The notes below the pieces were generated by a model. The model ran no database searches and had not been told where the DNA came from. It worked only from the letters and a program-made list of their open reading frames with translations. Below are positions 35,701 to 47,402 of a DNA stretch of 64,000 bases, piece after piece. Every line of letters begins with the position of its first letter. Position 1 is the first letter of the stretch. A program made the translations under genes and the position numbers. The DNA is from Lathyrus oleraceus (lineage: Eukaryota; Streptophyta; Magnoliopsida; Fabales; Fabaceae). The stretch covers positions 358,918,665-358,982,664 of the forward strand of contig NC_066579.1 of assembly GCF_024323335.1 (NCBI RefSeq), given 5' to 3'.

Positions 35701-36475
35701 GTTAATGTCTTTCTGCTTAAGGGGATGACACGCTACAATTGAAGGAGGACAGACACACCAAAATCGTATGGGGATAAGGTACTGTCATACAGAGAATAAG
35801 AATCACAAGAATAAGTCTCAAAGTTTAATGATGCAATAACGAAGTTATATGAGTGTATATGTATATATATGTGTATATGTATATATGATAATCATGCTGA
35901 CAAAATGATCGCAAAGGATACAAAGATGTTGCAAACTTGAATCATCGATACAATTCTTGGTCAATTCACAAAAGAGGGAAACAACTGCTGGAGAAAGGAG
36001 ATCAACATCCCAAAGGCTCAACCCTAGTTGGGGAATAAAGAGGAGATATGTTGAGGAAACTGCTACCAATCCTGCGGGGAATTTTAGGTCAATACCATAT
36101 CAAATGGGAGACAACCCTACAGAGGAACAAACACAAATAGCTGCTCAGAAACCAGGAGAAAACTCTGACTGGGAGTGGATCTGATGGCGACTGGTGAGGA
36201 AACCAAAGTTCTGCCGAAATCACGCAAACTATCGTAATGAAATGTTCGTACTCAACTCGAAACAATCATAAACTCGGCTGGGGAATAATCACCAACTTAG
36301 TCGGGGATAACGGAGAATTAACCGTCTGGAGAAATCAACAAATATCGGGTGTTGAACATCTTGTCGTGGATGAAAGAGGAAATGCACCTACTGCTTTGGG
36401 GAGAACCAATAGTGCTCCACACTTAGGGCTTACTGCTTTCAAACCGCTGTTGATATTCCTTTTAAATTAAATAGA
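32767..36475 (-). repeat. 3' noncoding repeat region of Element II, right part
   Basis: It continues 687-1787. CATATCAAGGAT-based units of about 50-105 bp recur at 32835 and from 34650 to 35400, separated by GGGGA-rich sequence. A higher order is visible. The block with taatagactctc...tctatctaggta and ggggagtggttccatccagataat at 32970-33160 recurs at 35515-35690, 2.5 kb on. The block at 720-980 recurs at 34120-34370, about 2.4 kb on once Element I is removed. So the region holds about two copies of a compound unit of roughly 2.4-2.5 kb. No coding frame is supported. Confidence 0.8.
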
Positions 36476-37035
36476 TTGCTTAAGCTTAATGCTTTTATAT
36501 GTTTAAGAAAACATGATTTTGATTAAAATTTTAATTTTCAAAATGATCATAATAAAATTTAAAACTATTTGGCTGAATTAAATAAGAGTAGGAACAATTG
36601 GATAAAAAGCTCAACTTTATTTAATAGAATGGTAGTCTGTAAATGATAAGACTCCATAGATCTTTACAAAGTTAAAAATGGTAATTTACATGGAAAAGTG
36701 TTATATTGAATACAATGATCGCTGATCCTTCTACCAACTCTTGATATCCACTGTGCTCTTGGCCACTACCGGGGACGATGAATCAAAACTGACCGTTGTG
36801 CTCAAGAACTTCTTCAAAACTGAAGATCAGCAGGATGCCGTTACTTGCCATAATCCCTAATTTATGCATAAATTGCCCCAAGGTGGGGAACTCAATTTAT
36901 CAGGATAATTTTTCCTGTTTTATGTCTCTAACTTTTGCCCGGATTGCCCTTTTAGGTTTTCAATCCACCGAGACGCTCTTTTTTGCCTAAGCCGCCCTTT
37001 CGGGTTTTCAACTTAGTGAGTTGTTCTTTTCTTTT
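36476..37035 (-). other. Noncoding segment 3' of Element II integrase
   Basis: The AT-rich part is followed by two or three degenerate units of about 50 bp (36895-37025) of the type ttttgcc-gccctttcgggttttca. These match the units just 3' of pol in Element I. No gene is seen. Confidence 0.6.
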
Positions 37036-38659
37036 TTAGGCGAAGTATTTCTTGACCGCATTTGCGTTCACCGGGTGAGTGAACTCTTCACCGTCCATAG
37101 TTATAAGAATCAAAGCGCCGCCCAAAAAAGCTCTCTTAACAACGTATGGGCCTTCATAATTAGGAGTCCATTTTCCCCTAGAATCTGGTTTGAAAGATAG
37201 AATCTTCTTGAGCACAAGGTCACCTTCTCTAAACACACGAGGTCTAACATTCTTATCAAAAGCTTTCTTCATTCTCTGTTGGTATAACTGACCATGACAC
37301 ATGGCAGTCAACCTCTTCTCTTCAATCAAATTCAGCTGGTCATATCTGGTTTGGCACCATTCAACTTCTGTCAACTTGGCTTCCATCAAAACACGCAATG
37401 ACGGGATCTCAACCTCCATGGGGATCACAACTTCCATACCATAAATAAGAGAGAAAGGGGTTGCCCAGGTTAAAGTGCGGATGGATGTATGGTACCCATG
37501 CAAAGCAAATGGGAGCATTTCGTGCCAATCTTTGTATGTCACAACCATCTTTTGAATGATTTTCTTGATATTCTTGTTTGCAGCTTCAACAACCTCATTA
37601 ATCTTAGGTCTGTAGGGAGAAGAAATATGGTGTGCAATCTTGAAGTCTTTGCAAAGAGCTTCCATGAGCACACCCAATGATGGGATCTCAAGTTCTACTG
37701 GGAGCACAACTTTTATGCCATAAACAAGTGAGAAAGGGGTTGCCCCTGTTGAAGTGCGGATGGATGTACGATACCCATGCAAAGAAAATGGGAGCATCTC
37801 ATGCCAATCCTTATACGTCACAACTATCTTCTGAATAATCTTCTTAACGTTCTTGTTTGCAGCTTCAACAACCTCATTCATGTTAGGTCTGTAGGGAGAA
37901 GAATTATGGTGTGCAATCTTGAAGTCTTTGCAAAGAGCTTCCACCATATTGTTATTCAAGTTCGATCCATTATCAGTAATGATCTTACTTGGCACACCAT
38001 ATCGGTATATTATCTGATTCTTGATAAACCTTACAACAACTTGCTTGGTTACATTCGCATACGATGCCGCTTCAACCCATTTTGTGAAGTAGTCAATAGC
38101 TACCAAAATGAAACGATGTCCGTTCGAAGCTTTGGGCTCAATCATGTCAATTCCCCACATGGATAAAGGCCATGGGGGAGGAAATGACGTTCAACAGTGT
38201 TGGAGGAACATGAATCTTATCTGCATATATTTGACACTTATGGCATTTCTTCACAAACTTGCAACAGTCACATTCCATTGTCGGCCAATAGTAACCTGCT
38301 CACAACATCTTTTTTGCCATTGCATGTCCATTGGAATGAGTACCAAAGGAACCTTCATGGACTTCAGTCATCAATAGGTCTGCTTTGTGTCTATCCACGC
38401 ATCTGAGCAAAATCAAATTGAAGTTTCTCTTGTATAATATATCACCATTCAGGTAAAAGTTGCCGCCTAATCTCCTCAAAGTCTTCTTATCTTTCAAAGA
38501 TGCCCCAGGCGGGTAAATCTGACTTTGGAGAAAACACTTGATGTTGTAATACCACGGCTTCTCATCTTTGACTTCTTCAACAGCAAACACATGAGTTGGC
38601 CTATCAAGACGCATTATAGTCAGATTGGGAACTTCATTCCAATACTTCACTACAATCAT
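37036..38659 (-). pseudogene. pol: Integrase of Element II, with internal duplication
   Basis: On the minus strand, 38659 to about 38190 holds the linker and zinc finger (HEGSFGTHSNGH, later CKFVKKCHKC), with a TGA at 38300-38302 and a one-base frameshift near 38165. The core follows in an open 374-codon frame: the first aspartate in AIDYFTKWVEAA, the second in ITDNGSN, then the glutamate region NEVVEAANKN. That last part (93 codons, 279 bp) occurs twice in tandem (37663-37941 and 37384-37662), about 80% identical at protein level. The C-terminal end GKWTPNYEGPYVVKRAFLGG is intact. No chromodomain is seen, as expected for Tat/Ogre elements. Integrase inserts the element DNA; this copy is dead. 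Confidence 0.9.
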
Positions 38660-39716
38660 TGAAGCAACGTTGTAAGAGCATCTGCCATCTGGTTCTCATC
38701 TCGAGGGATATGATGAAACTCAACCTTTGTAAAGAAAGTTGAAATCCTCCTCGCATAATCTCTATACGGTATCAAACCGGGTTGATTCGTCTCCCATTCA
38801 CCTTTGATATGATTCATAACCAAAGCTGAATCTCCATAGACGTCTAAATATTTGATTCTGAGATCAATGGCCTCTTCAAGCCCCATAATGCAAGCTTCAT
38901 ATTCTGCCATATTATTTGTACACTTGAAAGTTAATCTAGCTGTAAACGGAAAATGCGTGCCTTGAGGAGTAATAATCATTGCCCCAATGCCATTAGCATA
39001 CTGATTAACAGCTCCATCAAATACCAAGCCCCAACGGGAACCAGGTTTTGGCCCTTCTTCAAGCAATGGTTCGTCACAATCTTTCATTTTCAAGTACAAG
39101 ATCTCTTCATTAGGAAAATCATATTGTACTGGCTGGTAATCTTCAATCGGTTGGTCAGCCAAATGGTCAGCCAAGATACTACCTTTGATAGCTTTCTGAG
39201 ATCGGTATTCAATATCATACTCTAATAACAACATTTGCCAAAGGGCAATCCTCCCAGTTAAAGCAGGCTTCTCAAATATATACTTGATTGGATCCATTTT
39301 GGATATCAACCAAGTGGTATGATTCAACATATACTGGCACATACGTTTAGCAGCCCAAGCCAATGCACAACAAGTCTTCTCAAGCATAAAATATCGAGTC
39401 TCACAGTCGGTAAACTTCTTACTGAGGTAGTAAATTTCATACTCTTTCTTTCCAGTCTCATCTTGCTGACCAAGAACACAACCCATACTCTTTTTAAGCA
39501 CAGTCAAATACATGATCAATGGTCTTCCTTCAACAGGCGGAGACAGAATCAGAGGCTCAAGCAAATATTCTTTGATACTGTCAAAAGCTTTCTGGCAGTC
39601 TTCGGTCCAATCACAAGACTGATCTTTCCGAAGAAGCTTGAATATAGACGCACATGTGGCAGTCATGTGTGAAATGAATCTTGAGATATAATTCAAGCGA
39701 CCGAGAAAACTTTTGA
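38656..39716 (-). pseudogene. pol: RNase H and archaeal-like RNase H of Element II
   Basis: A 346-codon open frame contains the end of the RT connection (LNYISRFISHMTATCASIFKLL) and the first RNase H (YLTVLKKSMGCVLGQ, YYLSKKFTDCETRYFMLEK, ending near SILADHLADQ). After a linker comes a second RNase H (WGLVFDGAVNQYANGIGAMI, NNMAEYEACIMGLEEAI, ILRI-type strand with YGDSALVMN, ENQMADAL). Having both domains is typical of the Tat/Ogre group, where the second one is thought to be a later acquisition. It is separated from the RT frame by TAA at 39718-39720. The frame itself is well kept compared with its neighbours. Confidence 0.9.
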
Positions 39717-39717
39717 C

Positions 39718-40768
39718 TTACTTCTCAATTTTGGGCACATGCATCTCTTGTATTGCTTTGAACTTGGCAGGATCAACTTCAATACCCTTCTCGCTGACAA
39801 TAAAGCCCAATAACTTACCAGAATGAACACCAAAAGTACACTTATTGGGATTCAAGCGGAGTTTATACTTCCTCAAATGCTGGAATAATTTCAACAAATG
39901 CTCAACATGTTCCTCTTCATCAATAGATTTAGCAATCATATCATCAATATAGACTTTAATCTCTTTATGCATCATATCATGAAAAAGAGTAGTCATTCCT
40001 CTTTGGTAAGTTGCACCAACATTCTTTAAACCAAAAGGCATCACTCTATAACAGAATGTTCCCTAGGGTGTAATGAATGTGGTTTTCTCCATATCTTCGG
40101 GTGCCATCTTGATCTGATTATAACCGGTAAATCCGTCCATAAATGAAAAGACTTTGAACTTAACTGTATTGTCTACCAACATATCAATGTGTGGCAGAGG
40201 GAAATCAACTTTCGGACTAGCTTTATTCAAATCTCTATAATCAACGCACATACATACTTTTCCATCCTTCTTAGAAACATGCACAATATTAGCCACCCAC
40301 TGCGGATATTCAGCAGTCACAAGGAAACCAACATCAATATGATTTTGCACTTCTTCTTTGATCTTCACTGCCATATCAGGATGAGTTCTTCTCAACTTCT
40401 GCTTGACTGGCGGACATCCTGGATTAAATGGCAATCTATGCTTCACAATATCAAAATCCAAACCAGGCATGATTTGATAGGACCAAGCAAACACATCTGA
40501 ATACTCTCGGAGAAGATCAATCAACCCCTTTTTCACTTCAGGACACAGTCGAGATCCAATCTTGACTTCCTTCACATCATCCTCGGAACCCAAGTTGACT
40601 AGCTCAATCTGCTCTTCGAATGGCTAAATGGCTTTTCCTTCATGCTCAAGAAGACGAGACAATTCATCACTTACTTCTTCATCACTTTCCTCCTCAGCCT
40701 CGAACACAGGGAACTCAAAATTTGGAGAAGGAGAAGGATCATTGTATTCAATGGGGTTAGGAACCAAC
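39718..40768 (-). pseudogene. pol: Reverse transcriptase of Element II
   Basis: The minus strand reads from the acceptor at 40769: a short acidic lead, then SRLCPEVKKGLIDLLREYSD, WVANIVHVSKKDGKVCMC, FSFMDGFTGYNQIKMAPE, and GLKNVGATYQRGMTTLFHDM, with YIDD at 39940-39951. Stops include TAG at about 40061 (a Trp in Element III), TAA at 39718-39720 and one near 40624. All three are explained by single C-to-T type changes. It copies element RNA to DNA in intact relatives. Confidence 0.9.
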
Positions 40769-41026
40769 CTGCATAATGATTTGATATTTTGATTTTAGAG
40801 AAGTGAATTGTGACCAAATATTATGCAGGTGGACAATTATATTATTTATTTATGTTTTTGTGATTACCATTTTCAGAAGAAAGCGAAAAGTAAAAATAAA
40901 AACATCATAGATGTGGATGAATAGAATTATATTTCATTAATGATCAAATTTGAAAATGCCCAAACAATGTTCACTTCTCCCTTAGGCATAGGAGAAGGAT
41001 TTTCAAAAACAAATAAAAGCAATTAC
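40769..41026 (-). other. Intron between protease and RT, Element II
   Basis: On the minus strand CTAA|GTAATT starts the intron and ATTATGCAG|GTTGG ends it (258 bp, AT-rich). Without splicing the frame stops at TAA right after the donor. With splicing the protease frame joins RT in phase. Ogre elements are known to have a spliced intron at this place. Confidence 0.8.
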
Positions 41027-42511
41027 TTAGATCGATGCATAATAACAGGAATATCAACAGCAGTCCAATTGTCCTAAGTCTTTCCACGCGTCACAAAATT
41101 AGTGCAGTCTTCATCTTCATCACCCTCTAGCACAACAACTAAGTGTTATTCATTACCATGAATGAACCCTCTGCTATGGAAACTGAGTTACATATCTTCA
41201 TATCTAACCACTGATGAACCTCGTTGGAAACTCAATCTGGCTATGCTCTTGTTGTCGGAGATCTCTACCATATGCCCCCACTGATCAGACTGACCATCTT
41301 CAACAATCTTCAGCGCATCTTTGAATGAGGACATGGGTGCCCCAACTCTCTTTTCCTTAGCAATAGATAAGGCTTGGAACGGAGTTCCAACCTAATCTTC
41401 AGCTTCTACATAAGAGAAAGATGACAGGTGGCTAACCAACAATGCCTTCTCCCCGCCAACAATAACAAGCTTCCCGTTCTTGACAAACTTCAACTTCTGA
41501 TGCAACGTTTAAGTGACATCTCCTGCCTCATGAATCCATGGCCTTCCTAATAGACAACAGTAGGCTAGGTGGATATCCATTACTTGGAAAGTAATCTGAA
41601 AATTACTCGGACCTGTCTTTACAAGAAGGTCCACTTCGCCAATAACAGTTTTATGAGAACCGTCAAATGCCTTGAGGATCATGCCACTATATCTCATAGG
41701 CGCTCCTTGGTATGACAACCTAGACAAAGTCGAATTTGGAAGTACATTCAATGAAGACCTAGTGTTTACTAGCACATTCGATAGAGCGTCGTCTTTGCAA
41801 TTCATTGAGATATGCAGAACCAAGTTATGATTTCTACCCTCCTCGGGGAGTTCTTCATCACAGAAATTGATATTTGTTGCAGGAAGTGATGTTAGCTACA
41901 ATATGATCACACTGATCCACCGTAACATCATGTTCCACATAAGCTTGCTCAAGAATTTTCTACATCGCTTCTCTGTGCGCTTATGAATTCATCAACAAAG
42001 ATAGTACTAAGATCTTGGAGGGAGTTTGGAGCAGCTGCTCCACCACATTGAATTCATTCTTCTTGATCAGTCTGAGTACCTTATCATCATCATTAGGCTT
42101 CAAGCCGTCGGATTCACCAGACTGACACCTTGGAGCACTAACAGACTCTACCACAGGTACATCAACCTTCTTATTGACAGACAAATCTTCCACATTCTTT
42201 GGGAACACCGACCCAAACACATGACCACTGCGGGTCACCTTGGTAACATCAGCTATGCTTACAATAGAATTGGTCATAGGCAAAGGGACCTCTTGGTCGT
42301 TCTCCAACATGGTAGCATTATACTGATATTGGACAGCCTTATCGGATGCATATGGGACTAGACCCGCTAACCGTGTAACCAACGACGGTACCAATCTATT
42401 GCTGATGTTGTTACTGTTGCTGCTGTCGTACTGAATCACTATTTTCTCAAGAGTTTTGAAAGTCAGGATTATAACATTGACATCGTCATCTATATGACGG
42501 GATTGTACAAT
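41027..42511 (-). pseudogene. pol: Protease and flanking region of Element II
   Basis: The frame at 41509-41823 has ALSNVLVNTRSSLNVLPNST. Element III reads LVDTGSSLNMLP at the same place, so the catalytic Asp is Asn here (AAC, 41764-41766) and the Gly is Arg. Both are G-to-A type changes and the protease cannot work. Downstream in gene order (to 41027) there are more stops. The N-terminal part (41981-42439) contains KNEFNVVEQLLQTPSKILVLSLLMNS, conserved with Element III. Frames are interrupted near 41500, 41900 and 42440-42510. Confidence 0.85.
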
Positions 42512-44340
42512 CTAAATCAAACCTTCATCCATTAACCTCTGGATGTCTCTCTTCACAACCATACAACCTCTGGGATTGATATTGCAAATAGCGCAACCAT
42601 CATGATCATGCTCACAATCGCTAACCAAGTAAATATCATTGTGCATCGTTACCAAGGACCTTCTTATGAAGCGTGCATCGAATACCTTAAACTCACCAGG
42701 ACAATCGTCCATCATATTAATAGATGAATTTCCATGGGCAGGTAGTGGGTTAGCTTTAACGTTCGATGCACGGTCCTTAAAGGACACCATTCCACTCTTG
42801 ACTAGCTTCTGGACTTCATACTTGAGGGGGTAGCAATTCTCAATGTCATGACCAGGAGCTCCTTGATGAAAAGCACAGTGGAGTTCCGATTTGTACCACC
42901 ATGGAAGTGGTTCAGGGATTTGCAGAGGATTTCTTGGTTGTAACAGGTTCTTGAGAACCAACGATGGGTATAATTATGCGTATGTCACCGGAATTGGGTC
43001 AATGGAGACCTTCTTCCTCTCAAAATTTGATTGCGGATGATTGTTGTTATTATTGTTGTTGTAGGTGTTTGTTTGTTGCGGTGGTTGTTGTTGTTGATGT
43101 TGTTGTTGAATTGGTGCTGACTGATTAGCTGAAAATACTGGAATGACTGATGATACTTGATGATGATATTGACGAGGCAGTTGATTTCTTCTTACCTGAG
43201 GCCTCCTTTGCCTCCCCATGGAAACTGCATTAGCTTCACTCTCTTTCTTCTTACTGAAATTGTTGTCATATTTCTTGCTAGACGACGCCTCCTCTCTGGA
43301 TAACTGTCCCTCTCGGACACCTTCTTCGAGCCTCATCCCCATGTTTACCATCTCGATAAAATCACTAGGGGCACTGGTAATCATTCGCTCATAATAAAAT
43401 GAGCTCAGGGTCTTGAGAAAATTTTTGGTCATCTCCTTTTCTTCTAAAGGAGGGGTAATCTGAGCAGCAAGCTCTCTCCATCTTTGAGCATACTCCTTAA
43501 ATGTCTCCTTATCTTTCTGAGATAACGACCTCAGCTGATCTCTGTCTGGGGCCATATCAACATTATATTTGTACTGCTTCACGAATGCTTCGCCCAAATC
43601 ATTGAATGTGCGGATGCTCGCACTATCCAATCCCATGTACCACCTCAGAGCGGCACCGATCAAGCTGTCTTGAAAATAATGAATCAACAGCTGATCATTA
43701 TCGGTTTGAGTAGACATCTTTCTAGCGTACATCACCAAATGACTGAGTGGACATGTATTCCCCTTATACTTTTCAAAGTTAGGCACTTTGAACTTCACCG
43801 GGATCTCCACATTTGGAACCAAACAAAGTTCCGCAGCACTCTTCCCAAACAGATCCTTACCCCTCAAAGTTTTCAATTCCTTATGCAGCTCAAGGAATTG
43901 GTCCTTCATCTTGTCCATCTTCTCGTACACATCAGGGCCCTCAGACGACTCTAAATGATAGATGGTGTCTTCTACACGGAGCAGAGTATGCACAACAGGT
44001 GGTGGTATAGACATGACCGGGCTAGATGTCGGCATGGAAGCAAAGGTATGCGCAAAGCTTTCAGGCATAAAATTCGGCGACATTCACCACGGGAATTCGA
44101 CAGGCATATTGGGTGTAAAGTGAGCAGCAGTTACAGGAATGGTAGAGGTAGCAACCTCTGAAATAACAATCCTCTGAGGAGGAAGAGTTGCAGGTGTTGG
44201 AGAAGATTGGCTCTGAGCAGCTAGGACTGACTCCATCATGGCAGTCAGACGGGCAATCTCATCCTTCAAGTCTCTTTTCTCTTGTTCTAGATGCTCCATA
44301 ATCCTTGAGTGATAGGCGCAGGTATTATACCGATGAGTCA
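42512..44340 (-). pseudogene. gag: Gag of Element II
   Basis: The N-terminal part (about 44300-44084) has MEHLEQEKRDLKDEIARLTA, probably coiled coil, ending at a TGA where Element III has Gly. The next frame (42974-44083, 369 codons) holds the capsid core (FEKYKGNTCPLSHLVMYARK, FQDSLIGAALRWYMGLDSAS, RWRELAAQITPPLEEKEMTK) and an N/Q-rich tail from (AAC)n-type repeats near 43040-43110. A third frame (42512-42961) has the CCHC-like knuckle CAFHQGAPGHDIENC. Gag forms the particle and packages RNA. This copy is broken by at least two lesions. Confidence 0.9.
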
Positions 44341-44605
44341 GCTTGGCTGAAGCACAAAAGAAATACCAATAAGACATCTGGCGAAAGAGAGACCTGTTAT
44401 GCAAATGATGCATGAAATGCAAATGCTTGATTATTTTTGTTTTCAAGGAACTTACTATATTATTTGCAAATATATATGTATAACAACAATTGCAACAAAT
44501 TGATATGACCACCAAAATCTCTTTTATTTATATAATTGGAAGGATTACACTAAGTACATCTTCAAAAACCAAATGAAAATACAAGAGAAAAAGAGACTAG
44601 TCATC

Positions 44606-45897
44606 CTAAGGATCCCTAACAATAATGTCAGAAGATCTGGCTGCAGGCGCTTACTTCCTTCGAATGCGTCGAATCTCAGTCTCAAAAGAAGCCTTCATCT
44701 GAGTCTTCTTGAGGATAAGTTGATCAACAATCTTCTTCCAAGCAACGGAAGGCTGAGGCATACTAGAGGAAGATGAAACCTCTGGCTCTCTTTGTCTCTT
44801 TGTCACTCAGTCTTCAAGTATCTCAATAAGCGCATCTTTGTCCTTAGACTCAAGCTGCAACTCCTTATGCTTTCAGCTTAAAGCATGGAAACGCTCTTCC
44901 CACACATCCTTCTCTCGCTTCATCTTGGTGAGAACGTCTTCCAACGCCTCTACATCTTGGTTAGGAAGAGTTAATGGCTAAACCACAACCATAGACATTG
45001 GTCTTTCACATGCATAAGGCATCTTCAATTCCAAAACTCTCTTCTTCACCCAAAGAGTGTAAGCTTCCAAAGCTACACAATTGCACGGACCAAGCTCGGA
45101 TCTTCCTTTCCTATGCACATCATGCCAAGCATGCATAATCTTCTGCTTTAAATGTTAGGGATCTTTACCCTCTTGATAGAAAATACCTTCTAACAAAGTG
45201 TTATTAGGTTTGTCTCTCAAGGGGAACCCAAGTTGACGGTGAGCCAAAACAGGGTTGTAATTAATTCCTCCTTGTGTACCAATAAGCGGCACATTAGAGA
45301 ATTCACCACAACAATCAATAATCTCCAAACTGCTCAATGAAGGATCATACCAAACTATATCATCATTAGTGAGAGACATAAGTCTCTGAGACCACTGTAG
45401 ACATTATTTGTTCTCCACAAAAGCAGGTGTTTGAGGCAAGTGCGAAATAAACCACTTATACAGAAGAGGAACAAAGCATACAATCGTTCCACCACCCTTA
45501 GAATTCCTTAGATGCAAAGATAAGTACATATCTCATAACATAGTAGGCACATGATTCCCAATCAAGAAAATTCTAATAGCGTTAACATCAACAAACCCGT
45601 CAATGTTAGGGAACAAAACTAATCCATAAATGAGTAACACAAAGGTAGCTTCAAAAGCGTCCATACTACCGGCATGAGCAAAGGCAATAGCTTCCTTGAT
45701 GAGGAACTCAGAAGTCAATCCAAATAATCCTCCTTTCTTCACCCAATGAGCCTCTATGTCAGACTTCTTCAAATGAAAAGCTTCAACAATAAGACAAGAT
45801 CTAGGAATCTCCTCCAATCCACTAAAAGGCACTTTGTTAGAAACAGGTATTCCTAAGAGATGGTCATACTCCTCCAACATAGGCACGAGATAATAAT
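44606..45897 (-). pseudogene. ORF1 of Element II, cut by Element III
   Basis: This is the extra ORF that Ogre elements have before gag; its function is unknown. On the minus strand the visible part runs from LEEYDHLLGIPV (45858) through LFPNIDGFVDVNAIRIFLIG, SLTNDDIVWYDPSLSSLEII and LGFPLRDKPNNTLLEGIFYQ to a C-terminal part rich in charged residues. It stops at TAG (44606-44608). Several stops interrupt it, for example near 45154, 45380 and 44650. The N-terminal third is missing because the LTR of Element III starts at 45898. The spacer 44341-44605 to gag holds nothing recognisable. Confidence 0.85.
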
Positions 45898-47394
45898 TGT
45901 AAGACCCCAATTTTTACCCTAAGATCCCTCATGCAATTTCATCATATGCATTAGCATTGGGATCATGTCTTGGCATCCTCCTTATCCCTCTTTCATTGGG
46001 TTTGTTTTAGGAGAGATCACCAAGCACTTTGTGATTATATCATACTTGTATTTTATCATTTCACTAACCAAAATACCAAAAATATGTCTTTTGCATTTGC
46101 CTAACTTATTTGTAGGAAGGGCATGATCTTATTGATTCATCAAGTACACATCTAGGGTTTGAGACCCTCATGAACAAAGAGCACAACCAAGAATTGATTC
46201 AATAATGGTTATGAACATCATATATGAGTCCCAATGATCTCTACATGTTATATTGATCAAGTTTTCTTCAAGAGTTTGAGGGTGATTTGCCTTGGAAACC
46301 TTAGTTTGACTGGGTATCTTGAGTAACTTCTCCAACAAGCTATCTCACCAATTGATCAAATTTATCAAGGGACACTTCAAAATTCATCATATTATGCATA
46401 TGTGATCTACCATGATCCAAGAAAGTCAAGAGAATTGGAAATTAGCAAGTTGCTCGATGGTGGTTGACCAGATGGATTCATCTGATCAAAACTGGGTCTC
46501 CCTAGACCCTATCTCCTACAATTTTCACCATATGAAAATGACTAATGGAATTCCAAACAACTTTCATGTTAAGACCTAGAGCTATTTTTGCTTGGAAAAT
46601 CATTTTCTATGTTGAAACATTATAGGTCATTTTGTCTAAACCCTAATTTGAAAGTCAACTTCCCAAGGCCATAACTTGCTCAATTTTTATGAGATGAAAG
46701 ATTTACAAGTTTCACAATCAAATTAAATGTTTCTACTTCAACTTTGATTTTTTGAGTGGGAGCTAATTCAACTTTTTTGAGCATGTGATATGAGGCTACA
46801 TTATAGGTCACTTTTGACCTATACCATTGATCAAGTGATTTTTCCAAACTTCAAAAATGCATAACTCTATCATTTCAAATCCAAATGACATGAAATTGGT
46901 GACCATTTTGAAGGTCTTTGAGAGATCTACAATATTTATTAATACATGTTTCTCATTTGAAGCTCCTATAAAAAGTTAAGCAAGATGGAATATTGAGACA
47001 TATGGCTTGACACTTAGAAAACTTTTGATATGTCAAATTTTTCTAAATTTCCACCTCAAATTTCTCCAAGTACCAAGCTCCAAATGAAAAAGTATTGAAC
47101 ATAAAAGTTGTTCCTCTTGATCTCACCTTTACAAAGAGCTCAAGTTCATTCATTTTGGATGAGAAATGCATAGGTTGCGCATGGCTTAAGCAAGCTTATG
47201 TCATTTGGCAAGGATCAACCTTCAAGCATCAATGTACATGTGCCTTGCAATCCAAGCCTACTTCAACATATCTGATCTTCAATTATGGACTTCAAACCAT
47301 CATTTCATGGGCCTACGCGCGCCCATACAGCATTACATCATATTTGCCAAATTTGGAAAGTGGAAGTGAGTGTGCAAATATCACATGATTCAGC

Positions 47395-47402
47395 TATAAA
47401 TA
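47395..47402 (+). promoter_or_regulatory. TATA box of Element III LTR
   Basis: The sequence is CTATAAATAGAGC, a strong plant TATA match, 1497 bp into the LTR. Transcription would begin near 47430, leaving about 3.1 kb of R/U5 leader. Confidence 0.7.

Noticed and set aside
45533..45910. 125-codon frame read as a separate small gene
   Set aside because: Its first residues come from the Element III LTR and the rest is ORF1 of Element II, so the start is an insertion artefact.
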